This document shows positions 6,947-14,043 of a DNA stretch of 27,682 nt, piece by piece. How positions within the stretch are numbered: position 1 is the stretch's first letter; each line of letters starts with the position of its first letter. The DNA is from JANMDU01 sp043755865 (lineage in GTDB: Bacteria; Pseudomonadota; Gammaproteobacteria; Burkholderiales; Burkholderiaceae_C): positions 1-27,682 of the forward strand of contig JAYUSD010000062.1 of the NCBI GenBank assembly GCA_043755865.1. The letters run 5' to 3'. The position numbers were made by a program, and so were the translations under genes. The notes under the pieces were generated by a model. The model had not been told where the DNA came from, searched no databases, and saw nothing but the letters and a program-made list of their open reading frames with translations.

Positions 6947-8548
6947 TTATTGCGGCTTAGCCCATGCGGCTTTTTTACGTTTACCGGCAAGCTGCTGCTC
7001 TGCCCAATCTTCCCACGCATCGCTGGGCGCAAAGCCATCCACTGTGCCGGGTGGCTCATGCAAAGCCACGGCTGTCGGCAAAGACGGTGGCGCTTGGCCT
7101 TTTTCAACTGCATCCTGCGCGCGCATGAGCCAGCGGCGATAGAGCACGATGATTTTGTCGCTTGTGGCCAGGTGCTCACGCGTGCGATCTTGAATGCCGC
7201 CACTCGCAGCGCCCATACTCTCCACAGCCCACTGATCATGCACATTGATATCGTCTTCGCCCATGCCGAGAAAAGTGCGCGATGCTTGCTCCTCGGGCGA
7301 GAAGCCCCAAGCGTTGTGCGCGCCAGCTTTCGGTGTGTAGGCAGGCAGCGTGGTGTAGGGCAGGCGCTGGGCGCGCATGGCGGCTTGGTCAATCGGCGCA
7401 TCGAAACTGGTGAACACGCTGAACCAATACGTGCGGCCATCGTCCACGGGCAGATGCCACTGCGTGATGGTGAGCGTCTCAGACAGCGGGATCACAAAGA
7501 TGTGCGGGAAGATCGCTTGCGTCATGCGCACATGGCACATGCCGCCATGCACACCCTCTGGCGTGGGGGCTTCATTCAAAGCCCGTAGCGCCGTGATACG
7601 AATGCCTTGCAATGTTGTGCTTTGCACTGCTTGCGCGATGAGCTTAGGCCGATGCAGCTCGCGCATCACGCGCGTCATGGGCCAGCGCTCGCCGGCCACA
7701 TCGCCCGCCGCTGCGCTACGAAACTGTTTACCGCCTGCATTGCTGCCCGTCTCTTGCAAATCAGCATCTTGCAAAAAGCGATGCAAAAACGAAGGATGCG
7801 CCGGATCCATGCCCACCTCGAAGCATTGCAGCCAATTGGCTTGCCAGAGGCCTTTGAAGGCGAAGCTGTGAGACGCGGGTGCGGCAAAGCAATCAAGTTC
7901 GGGCATGGGTGGCGGCGCTGTGGCTCCCTCAGAGCCACTTGTCATGCCTCCCTCAGAGCCACTTGTCACAGCGCCCTCAGAGCTGTTTGTCAATTCCCCG
8001 AGCCAAGCCCACACCACGCCGGCCTTCTCTTGCACAGGGTAACTGTGCTGTTTGATGTGTTGGCACATCGTCGAGCCCTCCGGCTCGGCTGGCGTGTCGA
8101 TACACTGGCCGGGGCTCTCTCCGCTCGTTTGAAACGCCCAGCCGTGGAAAGGGCATCGAATGGCGGTTTGATCTACTTTCTTATCTGTAATTTGCATTGA
8201 AATCGGCATATCGCCGGCATAGAACCTGCGTGCAGTGCTATTATTTTTATAGTGCGTGCTTTCGTAGCTTGGTTCATAGCGAGCAAAGGCCAGATTCGCG
8301 CCGCGATGCGGGCAATCGCGATCAAGCAGCGCCCAGCTTCCATCTTGATTTTTCACCAATACAAAATCCTGCCCCAGCGCCCGCACTGCTTTGATGAGGC
8401 GCGGCTGCTCACTGCTTCCCATATCCGGCGCAAGAGTCGGGTCAAACTCTTCGACCAAAGCCACGGGCTGCCAAAAACGCCGCTGCAGCAGCCCGCCCGG
8501 TGTGCCGGGGCCTACTTGGGTGAGGCGAATATTTTGTTCGTGATTCAT
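6947..8548 (-). CDS. Rieske non-heme iron aromatic-ring oxygenase, alpha subunit
   Basis: About 533 residues, start at ATG 8548 overlapping the stop of the metalloprotease gene (ATGA). The N-terminal Rieske domain has CPHRGAN (Cys79, His81) and CPFHGW (Cys132, His135), binding the [2Fe-2S] cluster. The catalytic domain has GMDPAHPSFLHR, the D-x2-H-x4-H type iron site. It belongs near the single-component phthalate/aryl-ether oxygenase group. Two oddities: about 50 residues separate the cluster ligand pairs where 15-20 is usual, and copy C of the dispersed repeat lies there (about residues 99-113); and a 24-bp tandem repeat encodes a Ser/Gly/Glu linker. No reductase or ferredoxin gene is adjacent, so the electron donor must lie elsewhere. 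The substrate is unknown. Confidence 0.85.
   Translation of the reverse strand: MNHEQNIRLTQVGPGTPGGLLQRRFWQPVALVEEFDPTLAPDMGSSEQPRLIKAVRALGQDFVLVKNQDGSWALLDRDCPHRGANLAFARYEPSYESTHYKNNSTARRFYAGDMPISMQITDKKVDQTAIRCPFHGWAFQTSGESPGQCIDTPAEPEGSTMCQHIKQHSYPVQEKAGVVWAWLGELTNSSEGAVTSGSEGGMTSGSEGATAPPPMPELDCFAAPASHSFAFKGLWQANWLQCFEVGMDPAHPSFLHRFLQDADLQETGSNAGGKQFRSAAAGDVAGERWPMTRVMRELHRPKLIAQAVQSTTLQGIRITALRALNEAPTPEGVHGGMCHVRMTQAIFPHIFVIPLSETLTITQWHLPVDDGRTYWFSVFTSFDAPIDQAAMRAQRLPYTTLPAYTPKAGAHNAWGFSPEEQASRTFLGMGEDDINVHDQWAVESMGAASGGIQDRTREHLATSDKIIVLYRRWLMRAQDAVEKGQAPPSLPTAVALHEPPGTVDGFAPSDAWEDWAEQQLAGKRKKAAWAKPQ
7926..7997 (-). repeat. 24-bp tandem repeat, three units, inside the Rieske oxygenase gene
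   Basis: Units start at 7926, 7950 and 7974, each beginning CCCTCAGAGC on the plus strand. The first two are nearly identical and the third has drifted. Read on the coding strand they give NSSEGAV, TSGSEGGM, TSGSEGAT, a flexible Ser/Gly/Glu linker before the catalytic domain. The 24-bp length keeps the frame. Confidence 0.85.
8211..8253 (-). repeat. Dispersed 41-bp-core element, copy C, inside the Rieske oxygenase gene
   Basis: Minus-strand orientation: ACTATAAAAATAATAGC (8237-8253), spacer ACTGCACGCAGGTTCTAT, then GCCGGC (8213-8218). Core spacing is exact and the A-rich tail is absent. It is read sense but in a different frame from copies A, B, E and G, giving YKNNSTARRFYAGD, and lies between the two halves of the Rieske cluster motif. 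Confidence 0.8.
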
Positions 8549-9606
8549 GGCAGCAGGTATTGAAAACGGTATGCGCCCGGTGTCATGGCTTTGCTGCTGC
8601 CGACTGGGCAAGCTTTTGCAGAAAGCCGCGAGGCCCAAGCGCGATAAGCAAATAATGGCACAGGATCCATGATGCAGCCTTTTTGGCCAAAAGGGTGAAG
8701 CACATGCAGCAATTGATGTCCAAGCTCATGGACGGCGGCTGTGCCAGCTAATTTCGCTGCTTCATCGGGCGAGTAGTTTTCTCCTTCGCGCAGGCGCAGC
8801 CAATCGGCATCGTTGCTCGTGAAGGCGAAGGTGCTCCAAATGGAAAAACTGCCTGTGCGGCTGCTTTTGTTGTAGGGCGTGAGGCCATTTGTATAGCCGC
8901 CGCGAATAGCGGTATGAATGGAGGGCTGTGTGAATTCAGCGCTGGCGATGATTTGATTCGTGATCACCAGCTCAAAGGGCAGCTGTCCATAACCAAGAAA
9001 GCCCCACATTGTGTATTCATGAAAAGCCTGATCATCGATCACGCTTTTGCTGTCTAAGGCTTTGAATTTTTGCCATTGATCCATGCGATCAAGCTGATAG
9101 GTGGCTGCAGCTTGGCCGAAGGTTTCAAAATTTCTAGCATCTAGTTTGATGCCTTTCTTGTGTGCAAACAAAGCCATGTCTTCCAGTGGCTCACCAGAGC
9201 TTGCAAAGCCTCGCGCATAAGCCTTGGCAAGACTCGATTTCCAAGCAAACCAAGATTGGAATTTGAACTGATCGCGTTTGGCGAGTTCGGCGAATTTTGC
9301 AGGTATGCCAGAAAACACCTGCGCAATGGGAATCTCCACCGCTTGGGCAAATCGCAACTCAATCCCAAAATGCTCGCGCGTATCCTGCGCCATCGTCTGA
9401 AGCATCAGCGCAATTTGCGCATCGCTCATGCGAGGCAAACGAGGATTGATCACGTGAGCCACACGCAACTCAAGGGGTTGCGCGCTGCGCTGCGGTAATG
9501 GCAGACGCGCTGCTGCATAAGCGGTGACCGGCGCGTTTTGCGCATTGGCTTCACCTACCGCTAGGAATACCATCACGCAGAGAAATAGTTGTCTCAAACT
9601 CGTCAT
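8545..9606 (-). CDS. Secreted HExxH zinc metalloprotease-like protein
   Basis: A 353-residue protein with a signal peptide (MTSLRQLFLCVMVFLAVGEANA, cleavage probably after ANA), hence periplasmic or exported. Near the C-terminus is HELGHQLLHVLHP: His293, Glu294 and His297 form a classical zinc/general-base motif, with His301 or His304 as likely third ligand. It is followed by KGCIMDP (Cys311, Met313), which looks like the Cys-x-Met turn of archaemetzincin-like metzincins, and one later Cys333. I cannot assign a named family. The gene is first in a coupled run with the Rieske oxygenase and GS-like ligase, an unexpected partner for catabolic enzymes. The start is an ATG at 9606 preceding a good signal sequence. 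Confidence 0.7.
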   Translation of the reverse strand: MTSLRQLFLCVMVFLAVGEANAQNAPVTAYAAARLPLPQRSAQPLELRVAHVINPRLPRMSDAQIALMLQTMAQDTREHFGIELRFAQAVEIPIAQVFSGIPAKFAELAKRDQFKFQSWFAWKSSLAKAYARGFASSGEPLEDMALFAHKKGIKLDARNFETFGQAAATYQLDRMDQWQKFKALDSKSVIDDQAFHEYTMWGFLGYGQLPFELVITNQIIASAEFTQPSIHTAIRGGYTNGLTPYNKSSRTGSFSIWSTFAFTSNDADWLRLREGENYSPDEAAKLAGTAAVHELGHQLLHVLHPFGQKGCIMDPVPLFAYRAWASRLSAKACPVGSSKAMTPGAYRFQYLLP

Positions 9607-9692
9607 CCCTCATGTTAACGATCGCCCCATGAATCTCCGCGATCCAGCGCGTGAATTTATCATGTGACTGCAGACGCACTAAACTTGCCTTC

Positions 9693-10331
9693 ATGAAACT
9701 CTACAACTACTTCCGATCTTCGGCCTCCTTTCGCGTGCGCATCGCACTGCATTTGAAAGGCTTGCCGTTTGACTACATCAGCGTGCACTTGCCGAAGGGC
9801 GAACACAAAAAACCGCCTTTTTCCGATGTGTCGCCCGATGGGCTTGTGCCGCTGCTCGATACGGGCACGGAGCAACTCACGCAATCCATGGCGATGATTG
9901 AGTATTTGGATGAGACGCATCCCACGCCTGCGCTCTTGCCTGCTGATGCGCTGGGCCGCGCCCGTGTGAGGGCGCTAGCGCAGAGCATTGCATGCGAGAT
10001 CCATCCGTTGAATAATTTGCGTATTTTGAAATATCTCGTCGGCCCATTGGGCGTGAGCGAGGAGGCGAAGAACACTTGGTATGTGCATTGGTGCCGCACG
10101 GGCTTGGAGGCTTTTGAAAAGCAACTTGCCCTGCTACCCGAGAGCACGTATTGCTACGGCAACACGCCCACTCTGGCAGACTGCTGCCTCGTCCCCCAAA
10201 TCTTCAATGCCCAGCGCTTCAACACACCGCTCGACGGCCTGCCGCGCACGATGGCTGCGTTTGATCATTGCATGAAGCTAGAGGCTTTCCAAAAAGCTTC
10301 GCCGAAGAATTGCCCGGATTTTGAGGCTTGA
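9693..10331 (+). CDS. maiA: Maleylacetoacetate isomerase-like (zeta-class) glutathione transferase
   Basis: 212 residues, the length of zeta-class GSTs. The N-terminal thioredoxin-fold has YFRSSASFRVRIALHLKGL, containing the SSxSxRVR glutathione/active-site motif characteristic of maleylacetoacetate and maleylpyruvate isomerases, followed by DGLVPLLD and QSMAMIEYLDE. The helical C-terminal half has CEIHPLNNLRILKYL, also family-typical, and TPTLADCCLVPQIFNAQRF. It isomerises a cis-configured dicarboxylate ring-fission product in tyrosine or gentisate breakdown, using glutathione in the cytoplasm. ATG 9693 gives the correct N-terminus; the frame is open for 14 codons upstream. No hydrolase (fahA) or dioxygenase partner is adjacent, so maleylpyruvate isomerase remains possible. 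Confidence 0.85.
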   Translation: MKLYNYFRSSASFRVRIALHLKGLPFDYISVHLPKGEHKKPPFSDVSPDGLVPLLDTGTEQLTQSMAMIEYLDETHPTPALLPADALGRARVRALAQSIACEIHPLNNLRILKYLVGPLGVSEEAKNTWYVHWCRTGLEAFEKQLALLPESTYCYGNTPTLADCCLVPQIFNAQRFNTPLDGLPRTMAAFDHCMKLEAFQKASPKNCPDFEA

Positions 10332-10382
10332 ATCACACTACGCTTATCAGTAGGTAAAGGTTTAAAAACAAGGGCTCGATTC

Positions 10383-10778
10383 ATGTTTCATCATTCTCAT
10401 AAACTCAGCAGACTCTTTCTCACGCTATGGGCAATGGCTGCTTTTATAAGCGCCGTCGTCCACCTCGCAGCGCCGCTGTTGATGAGCGCAGGCACATCAT
10501 GGCCATTTGCTTATGGATGGCAAAGAGAAATCGCGTTTTTCGACATCGTGCTTGCTCTTTACGTTGGCGTTCAATTGCGCAGCGCATCAGAGGCGGAGCA
10601 GGTCAAGTTGGTGTATTTTTTTGCGGTGCTGTCCTTGTGCCTTGGGCTCAATCACTTGTTGTCGGCGCTCGGCAGTGGCTGGGGCTATATTCATTTGGCG
10701 GCTAGCATCGGCAACGCGCTGGCAGTGGTCGTTGCTTTGCTCATTTTCGTCAAGCGCCGCGGACATCAGGGCGCATGA
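10383..10778 (+). CDS. Four-helix membrane protein, function unknown
   Basis: 131 residues with four predicted membrane helices: about residues 10-33, 48-65, 75-95 and 103-123, ending in a basic KRRGHQ tail. Short polar loops and a conserved-looking WPFAYGWQREIAFFDI between helices one and two. I do not recognise a family. It lies 50 bp downstream of the GST gene on the same strand and may be cotranscribed. Its last 13 bases overlap the 3' end of the convergent flavoprotein gene. The ribosome site (AAGGG, 11 bp upstream) is weak. Confidence 0.65.
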   Translation: MFHHSHKLSRLFLTLWAMAAFISAVVHLAAPLLMSAGTSWPFAYGWQREIAFFDIVLALYVGVQLRSASEAEQVKLVYFFAVLSLCLGLNHLLSALGSGWGYIHLAASIGNALAVVVALLIFVKRRGHQGA

Positions 10779-12184
10779 GAGGCCATCAGCTTCTTCATGT
10801 TGCCCATCGCAGCCATGCCGTGCTCGCGCAGCGCTTGCATGATGGCGACTTTTTGCAAGTCACCCTCTTGCACGCTGGCGGTCATTTTGCTAAAGCCGTC
10901 TAGGCGGCTTTGCATCATCCAATTGCGCAAGGCTTTTTCTTTGCTCCAGCGCATTTGATTGGCCATGTTGCCCATGGTGGAGGCGATCCAGCCCGCGATG
11001 TTGCGGGGGAAGGGCACGACGGTGCAGAGTTGGTTTTTGATCGCGTCATCCTCGTAATGCGCCTCTACATAAGCGCAGACTGCGGCGCTGAAGCTGATCA
11101 GCGGTGTACGCAGGAGCTGCGGCACGATGCGATCGGGTTGAAACATCAATTCGTTATCACGCGGCTCCACCGCCGAGGCGGTGCAGTTGATGTAGAGCGT
11201 ATTGGCGGGCATGGTGATGCGGCCTTGCGCTAACACGAGTGCTTCTTCTTCAATGGCTTGCACGCGGCCTTTGCGGATGACTTGGCTGATCTTTTGCAAG
11301 AGTTTGATTTCGCCTTCCGATATTGTTGCGTAGTGAAACATGCGTGGCTTGTGCTGGCGGTCAATGCGCAGCATTTGGCCTGAGGCTTCCAAGCGCTCGA
11401 AGAGATCGTCCACACTGGTGGCCTCTGCCAGTGCTTTCATTTGACTTGCCACGCCGCCAATCGAATCTGCAAAAAATTCCTCGCCCGGCTGCGTGGTGAT
11501 GCGGTTGACCAGCCAAGAATCGCGCGGCATCACCCAATGGATGCTCTCAGGTGCTGCGCCGCAATTGAGTAGCCAAATCGCAGCGTCCATCGCGGTTTTG
11601 CCTGCGCCCAAAATGCAATAGTTTTTGGGGCGATCAGCGCTCTGCCAAATCTGCGTGAGCTGCGTAGGCGTAACGAGGCGCACGCCATCCGCTATTTTGA
11701 ATTTAGGCGCGGTAGTGGCTGGCACTTGTGGCGTAAAGAAGGTGGCATCCACCCGCTTTTTGCGCACTGTGATTTGCGTCTCTTGCCCGGAGAGGATGGA
11801 TTGCACGCTTGCTGTGCCATCGTTCATGCCTTTGTAGTCACTCATCGGCAGATAAGTCACACGCCCGCTGGGCAGCAGACTCTGATGCATCACTTTGTGA
11901 AAATAGCCCGTCACTTCTGCGCCACTTGCCAGCTCATAAAGCCCCGCGTTGTGCCCATGCGTATCTTTGCGCCGCGTGCCCAGCTCTAGAGAATTCACGC
12001 CATAGAAAGCGGACGGCTGATGCAGCGCGACAAACGGGTAAGCATCATTCCAATGCCCGCCGGGCTGCGCATGCTTATCCACGATGGTGATGTGTGCGTT
12101 GCTCTCGGCAAGCATCGTGTCTGCAAAAGAGAGACCCGTCGCGCCTGCGCCGATGATGAGGTAGTCTGTATCGAAGCTGGGCAT
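10766..12184 (-). CDS. FAD-dependent NAD(P)-binding oxidoreductase (monooxygenase-like flavoprotein)
   Basis: 472 residues from ATG 12184, preceded by GGAG at suitable spacing. The N-terminus DYLIIGAGATGLSFAD is a Rossmann FAD-binding motif (GAGATG at residues 12-17), followed by IVDKHAQPGGHWNDAYPFV, which resembles the GGxW segment of flavin monooxygenase-like proteins. A second nucleotide-binding motif, YCILGAGKTAMDAAIWLL, lies mid-protein and probably holds NAD(P)H. No membrane segments, so cytoplasmic. The substrate is unknown, and neighbours do not help: a convergent membrane protein on one side and a divergent toxin-antitoxin pair on the other. Confidence 0.75.
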   Translation of the reverse strand: MPSFDTDYLIIGAGATGLSFADTMLAESNAHITIVDKHAQPGGHWNDAYPFVALHQPSAFYGVNSLELGTRRKDTHGHNAGLYELASGAEVTGYFHKVMHQSLLPSGRVTYLPMSDYKGMNDGTASVQSILSGQETQITVRKKRVDATFFTPQVPATTAPKFKIADGVRLVTPTQLTQIWQSADRPKNYCILGAGKTAMDAAIWLLNCGAAPESIHWVMPRDSWLVNRITTQPGEEFFADSIGGVASQMKALAEATSVDDLFERLEASGQMLRIDRQHKPRMFHYATISEGEIKLLQKISQVIRKGRVQAIEEEALVLAQGRITMPANTLYINCTASAVEPRDNELMFQPDRIVPQLLRTPLISFSAAVCAYVEAHYEDDAIKNQLCTVVPFPRNIAGWIASTMGNMANQMRWSKEKALRNWMMQSRLDGFSKMTASVQEGDLQKVAIMQALREHGMAAMGNMKKLMASHAP

Positions 12185-12235
12185 ACATGTCTCCAAAAAG
12201 GGTTATTTTTTTATAAAAATCAATAAGTTAGCGTT

Positions 12236-12245
12236 ATGCTAGCAT
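12236..12245. promoter_or_regulatory. Palindrome upstream of the toxin-antitoxin pair, possible operator
   Basis: ATGCTAGCAT is a perfect 10-bp palindrome 30 bp before the antitoxin ATG, flanked by GTTA on the left and a near-repeat GTGCTATCG on the right. Ribbon-helix-helix antitoxins usually repress their own promoter from such sites. The region between the divergent genes is AT-rich, but no clear -35/-10 pair stands out. Functional assignment is inference. Confidence 0.4.
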
Positions 12246-12275
12246 TGTGCTATCGTTTGATATCAGGAGCATGAT

Positions 12276-12536
12276 ATGCCAGTCAACATTGCGACATCAT
12301 CGCCCAAAGTGCAATTCAATGCGCGTTTTTCACCAGAGCTCATCAACAAGCTGGATGTGTATGCCGATATGGTGGGGCAAAGTAAGGCGCAAATTGCGGC
12401 GAATGCGATCGAAGATTATCTGGATTGGCGCATTCCGCAGATCGCGGATTTGAAGCTTGCGATTGCGGCAGCAGATCGCGGTGAGTTCGCCACCGATGAG
12501 GAAGTCGAGGCCGTGTTTAAGAAGTACGGAGCTTAA
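12276..12536 (+). CDS. Ribbon-helix-helix (CopG/ParD-like) antitoxin
   Basis: 86 residues. The N-terminal part FNARFSPELINKLDVYADMVGQSKAQIAANAIEDYL (only fragments quoted here matter: the beta strand VQFNARF and helices LINKLDVYAD and SKAQIAANAI) fits a ribbon-helix-helix DNA-binding domain. The C-terminal part DLKLAIAAADRGEFATDEEV is the acidic, helical toxin-binding type seen in ParD/RelB-like antitoxins. AGGAG lies 6 bp upstream of the ATG at 12276. The toxin frame starts 1 bp after the stop, giving tight coupling. It is expected to neutralise the toxin and repress the operon. Confidence 0.8.
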   Translation: MPVNIATSSPKVQFNARFSPELINKLDVYADMVGQSKAQIAANAIEDYLDWRIPQIADLKLAIAAADRGEFATDEEVEAVFKKYGA

Positions 12537-12537
12537 A

Positions 12538-12813
12538 TTGCGGATTCGTTGGACGAGCGTGGCAACGCGCATGCTGCTGAGTACAGGCGACTACATTGCC
12601 CAAGATAACCCAAAGGCAGCAACAAAATTGCTCAAGCAAATTCGCACATCGGTGAAATTGTTGCAGCGCCATCCGTTCATGGGGCGGCGCACAGAATTTG
12701 AAGGTGTGAGGGAGTTGGTGGTGCATGCCAACTATTTGGTCTCCTATCGCGTCAGCAGCGATACGGTGGAGATCTTGCAGTTGTGGCATGCCGCTCAGCA
12801 GCGCTATCACTGA
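12538..12813 (+). CDS. ParE/RelE-superfamily toxin
   Basis: Starting at TTG 12538, one base after the antitoxin stop and about 9 bp after GGAG, gives 91 residues beginning LRIRWTSVA. Family-typical features are the N-terminal basic strand (RIRW), helix DYIAQDNPKAATKLLKQI, the HPFMGRRTE turn, and the C-terminal strands ELVVHANYLVSYRV and VEILQLWHAAQQRY. ParE toxins poison DNA gyrase while RelE toxins cleave mRNA; sequence alone cannot separate the activities, though the HP-x-x-G-R and WHAAQ motifs are closest to ParE. A frame-extended start at 12457 would overlap the antitoxin and lacks the toxin N-terminus, so TTG is preferred. Confidence 0.8.
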   Translation: MRIRWTSVATRMLLSTGDYIAQDNPKAATKLLKQIRTSVKLLQRHPFMGRRTEFEGVRELVVHANYLVSYRVSSDTVEILQLWHAAQQRYH

Positions 12814-12817
12814 GCAA

Positions 12818-13612
12818 ATGCACTCTTTCTTGATTCAACCCAATTGGCCCGCGCCGCCTCGTGTGCGCAGCGCTTGCAGTTTGCGCGCGGGTGGGGTGTC
12901 TGCTACGCCTTATGAGTCTCTGAATCTAGGTGATCATGTGGGGGACGAACTGACAGCGGTGGCTCGCAACCGGGAGATTCATGCGAATGCTTTGCAAGCC
13001 AAGCCGGTGTATTTGAAGCAGGTGCATGGCTTTGATGTGGTGACGCTGGATGCGCAAACGCAGGATGGCACGGTGGCAGATGCTTGTGTGACGCAAGAGA
13101 AAAATTTGGCGTGCACGATCATGGTGGCGGATTGCTTGCCTGTACTGTTTTGCAATCGCGCGGGAACGCTAGTGGGCGCGGCGCATGCGGGCTGGCGGGG
13201 TTTGTGTGGTGAAGGCGGGCAGGGCGTTTTAGAGCAGATTTTTAAGCGTTTTGAGCAGTTAGCCGGCATAGATACTGCGCAGAGTGCTACTGAATTTATA
13301 GCGTCTGATATTTTGGTGTGGCTGGGGCCGTGCATTGGGTCAAAGGCATTTGAAGTGGGCGCGGAGGTACGTGAGGCGTTTGTGCAAACCGACCCTCAGG
13401 CGGCGCTGCATTTCAAGCCGATTGCGGGCGGTAAGTTTTTAGGCGATCTTCAAGCGCTGGCTCGGCAGCGTTTGGCCAAGCTGGGCATCACGCAAATTGA
13501 TGGCAACGACGGCACGCAGCCGTGGTGTACCGTGAGCAATCCGTCAAACTTCTTTTCGCACCGCAGAGACCGCATCAGCGGCAGATTCGCCGCTAGCGTT
13601 TGGCTCGTTTGA
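12818..13612 (+). CDS. pgeF: PgeF/YfiH-family laccase-domain protein (purine nucleoside phosphorylase-like)
   Basis: 264 residues from ATG 12818, four bases after the toxin stop. The zinc/catalytic set is present: QVHGFD (His70), ADCLPVLF (Cys106) and AHAGWRG (His123). The GGVSATPYESLNLGDHVGD segment is also typical. Family members were reported as PgeF, which corrects L-Ser misincorporation in peptidoglycan precursors, and as adenosine/purine-nucleoside-acting enzymes. Copy D of the dispersed repeat encodes about residues 141-162, lengthening the stretch between the VLE helix and WLGPCIG by roughly 13 residues relative to the usual spacing. The last 69 bases overlap the convergent membrane-protein gene. 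Confidence 0.87.
   Translation: MHSFLIQPNWPAPPRVRSACSLRAGGVSATPYESLNLGDHVGDELTAVARNREIHANALQAKPVYLKQVHGFDVVTLDAQTQDGTVADACVTQEKNLACTIMVADCLPVLFCNRAGTLVGAAHAGWRGLCGEGGQGVLEQIFKRFEQLAGIDTAQSATEFIASDILVWLGPCIGSKAFEVGAEVREAFVQTDPQAALHFKPIAGGKFLGDLQALARQRLAKLGITQIDGNDGTQPWCTVSNPSNFFSHRRDRISGRFAASVWLV
13238..13302 (-). repeat. Dispersed 41-bp-core element, copy D, inside pgeF (full length with tail)
   Basis: Minus-strand orientation: GCTATAAATTCAGTAGC (13286-13302), spacer ACTCTGCGCAGTATCTAT, GCCGGC (13262-13267), then a tail containing TGCTCAAAACGCTTAAAAAT. pgeF reads it antisense, giving LAGIDTAQSATEFIAS. This copy is closest to the consensus. Confidence 0.88.
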
Positions 13613-13858
13613 GGGTTCTTTTGACGGATCGATTAAGCCAGCGTTTGCACGCAATTGCGCAAGCTCAGCTGCATCCTTGGCGCGCCGCGCACGATTGCGC
13701 ATCGGTGTGGCCATAAGGTACATCAAGATCACGCAAGGCAAGACGCCGTAGAGAAAAAACGTAACGATCGCACCCAGCAACGTGCCGGTGGGCGCAGTGG
13801 CCTCAGCCACGCTCATCATGACGACGACATACATCCAAGCGATAGCGACTAAATACAT
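13544..13858 (-). CDS. Small two-helix membrane protein, function unknown
   Basis: 104 residues: two hydrophobic segments (about 2-20 and 26-51), then a basic RNRARRAKD stretch and a polar Ser/Pro/Glu/Asn-rich tail. The helices and basic flank suggest a real inner-membrane protein with a cytoplasmic tail. Family unknown to me. Its final 69 bases overlap the convergent pgeF gene, and the low-complexity tail is encoded largely by that overlap, so the true functional part is probably the first 70 residues. ATG 13858 has no strong ribosome site. Confidence 0.6.
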   Translation of the reverse strand: MYLVAIAWMYVVVMMSVAEATAPTGTLLGAIVTFFLYGVLPCVILMYLMATPMRNRARRAKDAAELAQLRANAGLIDPSKEPSNEPNASGESAADAVSAVRKEV

Positions 13859-13954
13859 GAGTGGAAACGGTTTTGAGCGGGTTGTTGGGGATGGAACTAC
13901 TGCGCGGAGTCGGATAGGCTACGTCAATAAGTTGTCAGCTTGAGAAGAAATAAT

Positions 13955-13998
13955 TGTTGCAGTGCAGCATAAATCTTGAGATACTCGGGTAATCCCGA
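13955..13998. promoter_or_regulatory. phaC leader: PhaR-like palindrome and a second inverted repeat
   Basis: TGTTGCAGTGCAGCA (13955-13969) is an imperfect palindrome of TGC/GCA half-sites, the type bound by PhaR, the repressor of phasin and PHB genes. At 13985-13998, TCGGG, TAAT and CCCGA form a perfect 5-bp inverted repeat. Both lie within 90 bp of the phaC ATG. No phaR gene is in this window, so binding is inferred only from the motif. Confidence 0.4.
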
Positions 13999-14043
13999 AT
14001 AAGTGACGATTCGGAGCACAAATCAAAGAATTTGGAGACAAGG

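Noticed and set aside
6482..7588. Long plus-strand open frame of 368 codons across the GS-like and Rieske genes
   Set aside because: Antisense to two clear enzyme genes, crosses their intergenic repeat, and its translation shows no recognisable domain; typical of GC-rich antisense frames.
7926..7997. Possible CRISPR array
   Set aside because: The 24-bp units are directly adjacent with no spacers and keep a protein frame; same for 21678-21759.
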